From the NCBI GenBank assembly GCA_018399455.1, contig JAGYOT010000063.1:1-8412 (forward strand): 8,412 nt of DNA. The letters are read 5' to 3'. A model generated the notes under the pieces. It had not been told where the DNA came from. It worked only from the letters and a program-made list of their open reading frames with translations, and did no database searches. The position numbers were made by a program, and so were the translations under genes. Of the stretch, positions 1 through 5,731 are shown one piece after another (within the stretch, counting starts at the first letter, position 1; the number at the start of each line of letters is the position of its first letter). The stretch comes from Desulfobacterales bacterium (GTDB lineage Bacteria > Desulfobacterota > Desulfobacteria > Desulfobacterales > Desulfosalsimonadaceae).

Positions 1-32
1 TAAAGCGTCCGAAAATTTAAAAATCATCATAT

Positions 33-66
33 TATAGTATATTATGTTTTATAGTATATTATGTTT
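33..66. repeat. 17-bp tandem duplication, AT-rich
   Basis: Two perfect, directly adjacent copies of TATAGTATATTATGTTT lie at 33-49 and 50-66. The flanks are AT-rich and no reading frame crosses them. It may be a replication-slippage product or a pair of protein-binding half-sites; nothing in the sequence decides between these. Confidence 0.85.
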
Positions 67-87
67 ATCTTGTTTTGAACTGATCTT

Positions 88-222
88 TCAGCCACCAAGT
101 GCAGAAGCGGGATGAAGCAGCCCCAGATTTCCGGCGCAGATATTCTGGAAAGCCTCTGCGGCCAGCTCTCCCAGGGCAAAACCGACTTTGCTTTGACCAT
201 ATTCGTGAGACGGTAATTTCCA
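88..222. other. GC-richer island open on both strands, possible gene relic
   Basis: This segment is clearly richer in G+C than the AT-rich DNA around it. On the plus strand an ATG at 112 opens a 34-codon ORF ending at 216 (begins MKQPQISGADILES). On the minus strand a 44-codon open segment runs from a stop at 223-225 to a stop at 88-90 and reads like the end of a protein (HEYGQSKVGFALGELAAE, tail HPASALGG), but it has no start codon. I recognise neither. The island is probably a leftover of a gene, coding strand unclear, and unlikely to be functional. Confidence 0.3.
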
Positions 223-619
223 TTATACCGATCAGCACATTGACAAAATTAAGTATAAATACAGTTAGTTAACATTTTTTGATAAAACCTTAACCGAACA
301 ACAATTTTTTTTATTATTATGTGGAAAATATCAGGCTCGGTCAACAAGTTTTTTTAGCTTAGGCATTTGCCGGTAAAGTTCCCAGGGAAGGAGGGTAATT
401 TGGCTTTTGAACTACGCCGGAGAAAATGGATACGTTTATCATGCAGAAAAAGAAAATTAAGTCTTCGGGTTTGCCTGATAAAATCCGGGAATCCAAAGAA
501 GTCCGGGAGGAATTCCCGGGTATATGAGTGCTGTTGGTCTCGAACGCTTTCTTCGAGTCCGGCTCGGGTGCAGGGGACCATGGATATTCCAGGAAGTCAG
601 AAGGGCTTTGAAAAGCTTG
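223..619. other. Stretch without a convincing gene
   Basis: Positions 223-360 are AT-rich with homopolymer T runs. Positions 360-619 are GC-richer. A perfect AAGGAGG (388-394) lies 5 nt before a TTG (400-402) opening an 85-codon frame to 657, but that product is rich in Arg, Ser and Cys and overlaps the end of the hydrolase gene on the other strand. A second start, ATG at 426 with GGAG 3 nt upstream, gives a 33-codon ORF (MDTFIMQKKKIKSSGLPDKI, ending EEFPGI) whose TGA overlaps another ATG at 524 (ATGA). Two small inverted repeats are visible: CCGGGA/TCCCGG (503-508/514-519) and CTCGAA/TTCGAG (near 539-557). No known family or structured RNA is recognised. Confidence 0.4.
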
Positions 620-1450
620 TCACCAATCCTGCCCTTGCTTATCAAGTGGTGTGTTGACAACTGACTGCACCATGTTTTTCATGCTGATAGTGCCGAGAGA
701 CATCAATTGGATCCATCGCGTCTCCTTTAAGTGGAGCCGCTTCATAATCGCTTTTGCATCCAGCCCTTTGGCAGCAAGTTCGGACACCCTCCCATAGAAA
801 TTTTCTAGAAAACGCAGCTTTGCTAATATTCGTCGTCGGCCTTTTGTGGCTGCTGGCTGGTGGGCGCAGAACAGGGCCTCAAAATCGTATTCCAGGATTT
901 TCCGAAGGGATCGGATCTGCAATACGATATTTTCGTCATCCCGGAAGCGCCTGATTCGCGGGGCTAGGTACAGGTCCCCGGAGAAGAGCCACCCCTGCTG
1001 AGGCTCCAGAAAGGCGGTATGATCCATGCTGTGACCCGGGGAAAAAACCGGCTGCAACCGGACTTTACCTTTTACAAAGCAATCGGGCAGTTCAAAAGCA
1101 TCCACGGCATCTGAAGCGCCCCATACCAAATGTTGATAAGGAGTTATCCGGCTTGGTTTCTGCATTTTCCGGCAGGTAATTGGATGAGCATATATAGGAA
1201 TCTTCAGGTTTTTTGCCAGGGCTGCTGCATTGCCAGCGTGATCTTCGTGAAAGTGGGTCAGTAAAACCGCCTCCACCCCCTGTTCCCGTGCAATGCGTAA
1301 AACAGCCGCTCGCATGTGTCTCTGGCCGGTATCAATCATTACACGGTCTAAGGTATAAATATGGACGGTCATGATGGGATGGCCGACAGGTGACCATCCC
1401 AATTCCCAAGCTTGGACCGGGCCGAAGGATTTATGCTTTTCAATTTTCAT
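620..1450 (-). CDS. Metallo-beta-lactamase-fold hydrolase
   Basis: A 276-residue MBL-fold metallohydrolase, presumably cytoplasmic since no signal peptide or membrane segment is visible. The metal-ligand set is complete: THFHEDHAG gives H66, H68, D70 and H71; the PGH motif gives H140; SGD gives D159; and CAHQPA gives H197. This is the two-metal pattern of the glyoxalase II/LACTB2-like branch. Residues from about 205 on form a helical C-terminal extension resembling the winged-helix tail of LACTB2-type proteins. The substrate cannot be told from sequence; thioester or phosphodiester hydrolysis are the usual family activities. The ATG at 1450 is the first start after an in-frame stop about 11 codons upstream. 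No clear Shine-Dalgarno is seen, but the start overlaps by ATGA the stop of an upstream orphan open segment, suggesting former translational coupling. Fold and likely activity are confident; biological role is unknown. Confidence 0.92.
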   Translation of the reverse strand: MKIEKHKSFGPVQAWELGWSPVGHPIMTVHIYTLDRVMIDTGQRHMRAAVLRIAREQGVEAVLLTHFHEDHAGNAAALAKNLKIPIYAHPITCRKMQKPSRITPYQHLVWGASDAVDAFELPDCFVKGKVRLQPVFSPGHSMDHTAFLEPQQGWLFSGDLYLAPRIRRFRDDENIVLQIRSLRKILEYDFEALFCAHQPAATKGRRRILAKLRFLENFYGRVSELAAKGLDAKAIMKRLHLKETRWIQLMSLGTISMKNMVQSVVNTPLDKQGQDW

Positions 1451-1575
1451 AAATGGATTTGTGTATGGTTGGGGGTTAGCACTACTTCATCCGGATAGAT
1501 CTGTTGCGCGGATACCCTGGTTGATTGCTGGATCTTTCTATGCCTTGCATGAGCTTCGCAGATATCCGCAAATCC
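1447..1575 (-). pseudogene. Orphan C-terminal reading-frame segment upstream of the hydrolase
   Basis: After an in-frame stop (1576-1578) a 42-codon open segment runs to a TGA that overlaps the hydrolase ATG as ATGA. It has no usable start codon near its beginning. It reads like the tail of a protein (begins GFADICEAHARHRK, ends TPNHTQIHL) but I recognise no family. The four-base overlap is typical of co-translated operon partners, so one reading is that an upstream gene was truncated when the maturase-like element just upstream inserted or decayed. Chance is the alternative: 42 codons is short. Confidence 0.3.
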
Positions 1576-1626
1576 TTATTGCCTCCATCAAGATAAAAGA
1601 TGTAAGGGAAAAAAGTCAACTGGTGC

Positions 1627-1793
1627 TTCGATCAAGAATTCTCTGAGTTGTTCCCATTCCTCGGAACAGCATAATAATTGAAGTGACCCTGAATTACTGC
1701 TCCAAGCCACTCTGTTTGTTCCTGGATCGGGCCGTGCATACGAGCTCTAACCCTCGCTTTACCTCCTGTCGATCTGACGTAAATCCCTTTCTA
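1627..1793 (-). pseudogene. Remnant of group II intron-type reverse transcriptase/maturase (C-terminal part)
   Basis: Read on the minus strand from a stop at 1791-1793, the frame gives KARVRARMHGPIQEQTEWLG followed directly by AVIQGHFNYYAVPRNG, ending at 1653. This is the pattern typical of the region after the RT domain in group II intron RT/maturases (R-R-M-H-x-P-I-x-E-Q-x-x-W-L, then G-x-F-N-Y-x-A-V-P-x-N). The similarity resumes in another frame, one base offset at 1653, as EQLREFLIE (1653-1627). The gene is therefore truncated at both ends and frameshifted. RT catalytic motifs, the endonuclease domain and a recognisable domain V/VI ribozyme end are absent. It is a dead relic showing that a retroelement once sat between the hydrolase and stress-protein genes. 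Family assignment rests on remembered motif patterns, not a search. Confidence 0.75.
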
Positions 1794-1816
1794 GTTGTGT
1801 TCCGTATAATTTGAGA

Positions 1817-1850
1817 CTTTCCATCCTAAACTGACTTTTAGGAGTGCATC
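1817..1850 (+). repeat. Dispersed repeat, copy 1
   Basis: The 34 bases here match the reverse complement of 8362-8398 at 32 of 37 aligned columns, with two mismatches and three single-base gaps. The best conserved parts are CCATCC, CTGACTTTT and GAGTGCATC. Two such copies in inverted orientation 6.5 kb apart point to a genome-wide intergenic repeat. This copy forms the 3' boundary of the Fic relic and supplies that frame's last codons and stop. Confidence 0.75.
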
Positions 1851-2128
1851 AAGCCTTGAATCCCGCAGCGTTTCATATAGTCTTCTCCGATCACTGAGGG
1901 GTTGTAGAGGTCCGGAAAATAATAAGGCAGCACATGCATCGGCAGCCCGACAACAAGCGGTGCCCTGTGGGAGGCCGAGGTTACGAGGCCTTCTTCCAAA
2001 AGAGCCGCTACGATCCGACGGGCGTTTCGTTGGCTCATGTTGAGTATTTCGCCGGCGCGACCCCGGCGGATGCGGCCCCGCATGAATACAGCGCGTAAAA
2101 GTCTGGCCGCCTCAAATCCTGCAGGGCT
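1838..2128 (-). pseudogene. C-terminal relic of a Fic-family protein (winged-helix tail)
   Basis: From just after a stop at 2129-2131, the frame reads GFEAARLLRAVFMRGRIRRG, then a helix-turn-helix (AGEILNMSQRNARRIVAALL), a wing (EEGLVTSASHRAPLVVGLP) and MHVLPYYFPDLY. This is the order and wording of the C-terminal winged-helix tail of bacterial Fic/DOC-family AMP-transferase-like proteins, which typically end soon after an FPxLY motif. The catalytic HPFxxGNGR core is absent: similarity begins about 12 bp beyond the stress-protein stop, and nothing upstream belongs to it. Similarity upstream of the first ATG (2083) shows that the 81-residue ORF starting there is a fragment rather than a small gene. 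Its last residues (MHS and stop) come from the dispersed repeat. Expression as a small DNA-binding protein cannot be excluded. Confidence 0.7.
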
Positions 2129-2140
2129 TTATCCGCTGCA

Positions 2141-2998
2141 CTACTGCACCAATAACACGGGGTTGTTGATCCGGTTGATCAGGCTCTGGACGGCCTCCGC
2201 ATCACCGTTGATCGTATCGACCGGCATCACAATCGGACTTCGGTACTCCGAGCTTAGCAAGGTGACCAAGGCCGGGGCCACATTCGTCCCGATATGGCGA
2301 AACCGCAGATGAAGTCCGTGCATGCCGGGATCGTTCTCGGCGAATGAAAGGATCTCATCGCGCTGTTTTTCAAATTCACGTTCCGTTTGGGCGGGGATGA
2401 GGATTTCCATTTTATTGTCAACAGCCCTGGCCAGGCGGCCCGCGATGTTGACGGCCCGCTTCGACAGGTTTGAGCCATTGTAGACCGTTATCACCGGCGG
2501 CAGGAGCTGAAGACCTTCCTTTAGGATCAACGCGGTTCCCCGGCCATGTTCGATCAGGCGGCGGACTGTGGATCCGAGCGGCGCGCCCGTCAGAGACCTG
2601 CCAAGGCGGCCGATAACGACAAGGTCCGCGGTCGGGACCTGCTCCAGGATTTCCGCGGCTACCCGACCGCGCCGCACGGTAAGCGACCATTTGACGGCCG
2701 TGTCTTTGGCAAGTAGCCCCATCATTTGACGAATCTGTTCCGCCTGTATCCGGAAGTCCTTTTCCAGTTCGCTTGTTTCCATCCGGCGGCTCCGGGCCGG
2801 AAACATGCAAATTTCACGGGCGAAGGGATATCTGCACATTTCCAGCAGATCCGCGTCCTCCACGTAAAGCCCCGAGATTTCAGCACCGATTGCGGCGGCC
2901 AGCTTGGTGGCCGCTTCGAGTGCCGCCCGGCTGTGCGCCGATGCGTCCAGGGGAACCAGGATCCGCCTGAGTCGGAAAGCCTTATTCTTCGGATTCAA
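2141..2998 (-). CDS. Universal stress protein, tandem UspA domains
   Basis: A cytoplasmic protein of two UspA-type domains in tandem. The first (about residues 16-167 counted from a GTG at 3016) begins RILVPLDASAHSRAAL and ends with the nucleotide-binding signature GRLG (136-139) then GST (148-150), followed by the closing strand TALILKEG. Spacing between the two parts is 8 rather than the usual 9 residues. The second domain (about 174-291) keeps strand and helix order (ITVYNGSNLSKRAVNIAGRL, closing PVLLVQ) but lacks the G-x-x-G signature, so it probably does not bind ATP. The frame is open from a GTG at 3016, but I prefer TTG at 2998 because a perfect AAGGAGG lies 5 nt before it. Either way the gene overlaps the end of the Lon-like gene (17 or 35 nt) and is probably co-expressed with it. 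Its exact role in stress survival is unknown. Confidence 0.9.
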   Translation of the reverse strand: MNPKNKAFRLRRILVPLDASAHSRAALEAATKLAAAIGAEISGLYVEDADLLEMCRYPFAREICMFPARSRRMETSELEKDFRIQAEQIRQMMGLLAKDTAVKWSLTVRRGRVAAEILEQVPTADLVVIGRLGRSLTGAPLGSTVRRLIEHGRGTALILKEGLQLLPPVITVYNGSNLSKRAVNIAGRLARAVDNKMEILIPAQTEREFEKQRDEILSFAENDPGMHGLHLRFRHIGTNVAPALVTLLSSEYRSPIVMPVDTINGDAEAVQSLINRINNPVLLVQ

Positions 2999-5489
2999 CG
3001 CGACCTCCTTGTTCACCGCCTTGCGAAAATTTACTCATTTTATCCGCCATCTCCGCCAATTTTTGCTGAACTCTGCCGTTTACCGTATCTTCCGGATAAC
3101 GATGGTCTTCATCCGGCTCTCCGGCCGGGATTCCGGTAAGCAGCTCAATGCCTTCATCCACTGTCTTTATCGGAAAGATGTGAAATGTTTCGGCTTTTAT
3201 CGCCTCTACCACATCCTTTCTGAGCATCAGGTGCCTGACGTTGGCCTCAGGTATCAAAACACCCTGGTCGCCGGAAAGCCCCTTGTTCCGGCAGGCGTCG
3301 AAAAATCCCTCTATTTTTTCATTCACTCCGCCAATGGCCTGGATTTTGCCGAACTGGTTGACCGACCCGGTTACCGCAAGGCCCTGTTTGATGGGCGCGC
3401 CGGATATAGCCGAAAGCAGGGCGTAGAGTTCGGTTGATGAGGCGCTGTCGCCCTCAACGGCGCCGTAGGATTGTTCAAAGACCAGGGTCGCCTTAAGCGA
3501 TAAGGGGCGATCAACCGCATATCGTGCGCCAAGGAAACCGGAAAGGATGAGCACGCCCTTGCTGTGCAGCGGACCGCTCAGTTTGGCCTCCCGTTCGATA
3601 TCGATCAGCTCCCCCTTGCCCATGTGGATGCGTGCGGTGATGCGATGGGGACGCCCGAACATGAAACTGCCGAGCTGGAGCACGGCCAGGCCGTTGACCT
3701 GCCCCGCAACCTCGCCCCTGGTATCAATCAAAAGGGTGCCGCGCCGTATTTCCTCCTGAATTCGCTGCCGGATACGATCTGATCGGAAAATCCGCGAATC
3801 AACGGCTTTCTGCACATCCGCTGCCTGAACAGCCGGTTTTCCGTTCTGCCCCGACCAGAAGTCCGCCTCGAGCATCAGGTCGGTGATTTCGCGAATTTTT
3901 GTGGATAATCGTTCGCCGTCTCCTGCCATGCGGGAGCTTTCTTCAATCATTCGACCGACTGCGCTGCGGTCGAAGTGCCGGATACTTTCGTTTTCAATAA
4001 TGGTTCGCAGCAGCCGGGCATACATATCCTGATTGCCGCTGTCGCGCTCCATTTCAATATCAAAATCGGCAGCTACTTTAAAAAGTTCTATAAATTCAGG
4101 GTCATAATGCTGCAAGAGATAATAAATAAAAGGACTTCCGATCATCACCACCTTGACGTTGAGCGGGATGGGATCGGGCTCAAGCATTACCGTGCTCAGC
4201 AGGCTAAACATCTCGGCGAGGGATTCAATCTTGATCTGTTCGGATTTGAGCGCCCGCTTGAGGCCTTCCCATGCCCCCGGCTGAGTAAGGATTTTTCGTG
4301 CGTCAATGATCAGGGAGCCGCCGTTGGCCCGGTGCAGCGCGCCGGATTTAATAAGATTAAAGTCTGTAATCAGGGCCCCCATCATGGACATGTGCTCCAC
4401 TTTGCCCACCAGGTTGGCATAGGTGGGATTGTCCTCAAAAACCACGGGAGCGCCTTTTTGTTCGCTGTGATCCACAATTGGATTGACCTTGTAGCGCCTC
4501 ATGACCGGGGAATCCATGTCGGTGTCGCCGCCGCCCGGAATTCCCTGCTGTTGCTGCTGCATCTGGGCCATAAGGCCGCCGCCCTGCTGCCCCTGCTGCC
4601 CCTGCTGCCCTTGCTGCCCCTGCTGGCCTCCGCTCATAAAAGTCTGGAGATTTTGCAGGATGTCGTTTTCAACAGCGTCCAGATGGGCGGCGACTTTTTC
4701 GTTCGCACCGTAGCTTTTTCTTAAATCCTCAATCAGAGAAGAGATGGCGTATTTGGCCACCTCATTGTTGAGTCCGTCAAGCTTTTCTCGGATTTCTTTC
4801 TGCCACTGGGGGATTTTTTGAAACACCTTCTGAGACTCTTCCTGGACTTCCTCGATTCTTTTTTCAATCTCCTCCCGCTTGTCCTCCGGGAGCTTTTGAT
4901 ACTCGTCCGGCGGCATCACCTCGCCGTCTTCCTTCATGGGGGCAAAGGCGATCCCGTGGGGGGTTCGGATCAGGGTCAGGTTCTTTTCCCTGGCCTTGCC
5001 ATTGACATCCTCAAAGGCTTTCTGCTGCTGGTCCTTAAATTCCTGCTGGATGGACTGGACCCGGTTCTGGTACTCTTCGCTCTCAAACGAGGCCTTAAGG
5101 GCATTTCGAGCTTCCATGATCATATTTTCCATGTCAGCGGAAAACTTTTTAGCCTGTCCGGCGGGCAGCTCAAGCGCTTTGGGCCGGCCCGAGTTTTCAA
5201 AATTGTTTACATAGCACCAGTCCGAAGGCACAGCAGCCTCCTTTGACTGTTTGTCGAGAAGCTGCCGGACCATGCGGTGCCGTCCCGTGCCGTGTGGACC
5301 AAGGGCGAAGATATTGAAACCCTGCCGTTTCATGCCGGTGCCGAAGTTAAGGGAATCCACTGCCCGGGGCTGGCCCAGGGCCTCGCTCAGTGTCTCCAGT
5401 GGCTCCAGGTCCGCTGTTGTACTAAAGGAAAACTGCTCGATATCGCAGGCATGATATACCGCTTCCGCATTCAATCGTTTAACGCTCAT
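2982..5489 (-). CDS. Lon-like ATP-dependent protease, AAA_32/Lon_C family
   Basis: An 835-residue cytoplasmic Lon-like protease of the type with an N-terminal AAA_32 region and a C-terminal Lon protease domain. The N-terminal block (about 15-80) has the family wording GQPRAVDSLNFG and a P-loop-like GPHGTGRHR (64-72). Residues about 115-245 are highly charged, predicted coiled coil. A Q/G-rich low-complexity stretch follows (about 288-322). The ATPase core resumes with HRANGGSLIIDA (Walker B-like) and PGAWEGLKRAL. The protease domain (about 585-790) has the Ser-Lys dyad: S682 in EGDSASSTE and K725 in GGVNEKIEG. The C-terminus is a polar tail. The ATG at 5489 has a GGGGGAGG run 3 nt upstream. 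It likely degrades damaged or specific substrate proteins. It is the first gene of a unit with the stress protein. It is unlike classical Lon in lacking the LAN substrate domain. Exact substrates cannot be inferred. Confidence 0.93.
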   Translation of the reverse strand: MSVKRLNAEAVYHACDIEQFSFSTTADLEPLETLSEALGQPRAVDSLNFGTGMKRQGFNIFALGPHGTGRHRMVRQLLDKQSKEAAVPSDWCYVNNFENSGRPKALELPAGQAKKFSADMENMIMEARNALKASFESEEYQNRVQSIQQEFKDQQQKAFEDVNGKAREKNLTLIRTPHGIAFAPMKEDGEVMPPDEYQKLPEDKREEIEKRIEEVQEESQKVFQKIPQWQKEIREKLDGLNNEVAKYAISSLIEDLRKSYGANEKVAAHLDAVENDILQNLQTFMSGGQQGQQGQQGQQGQQGGGLMAQMQQQQQGIPGGGDTDMDSPVMRRYKVNPIVDHSEQKGAPVVFEDNPTYANLVGKVEHMSMMGALITDFNLIKSGALHRANGGSLIIDARKILTQPGAWEGLKRALKSEQIKIESLAEMFSLLSTVMLEPDPIPLNVKVVMIGSPFIYYLLQHYDPEFIELFKVAADFDIEMERDSGNQDMYARLLRTIIENESIRHFDRSAVGRMIEESSRMAGDGERLSTKIREITDLMLEADFWSGQNGKPAVQAADVQKAVDSRIFRSDRIRQRIQEEIRRGTLLIDTRGEVAGQVNGLAVLQLGSFMFGRPHRITARIHMGKGELIDIEREAKLSGPLHSKGVLILSGFLGARYAVDRPLSLKATLVFEQSYGAVEGDSASSTELYALLSAISGAPIKQGLAVTGSVNQFGKIQAIGGVNEKIEGFFDACRNKGLSGDQGVLIPEANVRHLMLRKDVVEAIKAETFHIFPIKTVDEGIELLTGIPAGEPDEDHRYPEDTVNGRVQQKLAEMADKMSKFSQGGEQGGRVESEE
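3004..3010 (-). promoter_or_regulatory. Ribosome-binding site of the stress-protein gene, inside the upstream gene
   Basis: On the minus strand AAGGAGG ends 5 nt before TTG (2998-2996). It is built from the codons for Q-G-G near the end of the Lon-like protein, whose TAA stop is at 2984-2982. The GTG at 3016, 18 nt further upstream in the same frame, has only a weak AAGG before it. The site therefore decides the start in favour of TTG and suggests translational coupling. Confidence 0.6.
4582..4626 (-). repeat. Five 9-bp tandem repeats encoding Q-Q-G
   Basis: Five consecutive 9-bp units read CCCTGCTGC on the plus strand (4582-4590, 4591-4599, 4600-4608, then CCTTGCTGC and CCCTGCTGG). On the coding strand they give repeated Gln-Gln-Gly in the Lon-like protein, followed by another Gln run about 12 residues later. 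Multiples of three keep the frame, so copy number can change without breaking the gene. The segment probably is a flexible linker between coiled coil and ATPase core. Confidence 0.9.
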
Positions 5490-5547
5490 TTACCTCCCCC
5501 TCATGCTCGTGGATTCCTGGTGATGCGCTTGGCTCCTGGCATAAGCT

Positions 5548-5564
5548 GGTAAACCCTGTTTACC
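5548..5564. promoter_or_regulatory. Perfect palindrome in the divergent control region, candidate operator
   Basis: GGTAAAC-CCT-GTTTACC is a perfect 7-bp inverted repeat with a 3-nt centre. It lies between the start of the Lon-like gene (5489) and the candidate promoter (5578-5606), just past the expected transcription start. That is the usual place for a repressor operator; in RNA it could also form a small hairpin in the 5' leader. No repressor is encoded next to it, and the cognate regulator is unknown. Confidence 0.5.
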
Positions 5565-5577
5565 TTCTTATAATCTA

Positions 5578-5606
5578 AGTCTATCCATGGACGCTCCGGC
5601 TTTCAA
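5578..5606 (-). promoter_or_regulatory. Candidate sigma-70-type promoter of the protease/stress unit
   Basis: On the minus strand TTGAAA (5606-5601) is followed after 17 nt by TAGACT (5583-5578), matching the -35 box at five and the -10 box at four of six positions. It would give a leader of about 80 nt before the ATG at 5489. The TTGAAA followed by CCATGGAT vaguely recalls a heat-shock sigma-32 promoter, but the spacer is short for that class. Prediction by eye only. Confidence 0.35.
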
Positions 5607-5731
5607 ACAGTTGCGGCGTCCGTTTATATTCTGTATTGTTTCCCGGCATTCTTTTGAGGCTTGCTTCCTGAGCGAGATTCTATTAAATTAGTTATTTTAA
5701 ATCCTGGTGGTCAATCAGAAACGGCTGACGA

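Noticed and set aside
33..66. CRISPR-like or iteron-like repeat array
   Set aside because: Only two adjacent copies with no spacers, no further copies and no replication or Cas gene nearby.
240..265. Promoter with TTGACA at 240-245 and TATAAA at 254-259
   Set aside because: The spacing is only 8 nt, far from the 16-18 nt needed, and no gene follows.
540..585. A tRNA-like 3' end (TTCGAGTCCGGCTCGGGTGC) that could be an attachment site or tRNA relic
   Set aside because: The T-loop-like TTCGAGT is present but the 5' side of the T-stem does not pair with the 3' side, and no acceptor or anticodon arms are found upstream.
1450..1500. Domain V of a group II intron, suggested by CCGGATGAAGT on the minus strand near 1484-1494
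   Set aside because: The 34-nt hairpin with GNRA-type loop and the AGC triad cannot be built; only a short chance similarity.
3975..4724. A 249-codon plus-strand ORF opposite the Lon-like gene
   Set aside because: It lies entirely antisense to a well-conserved protease gene, has repeated Leu-Pro from the QQG repeats, and shows no family motifs.
5654..5690. Promoter for the c-di-GMP gene (TTGAGG or TTGCTT with TATTAA/TAAATT)
   Set aside because: Box matches are poor or spacing wrong in each combination; a promoter must exist nearby but I cannot place it.
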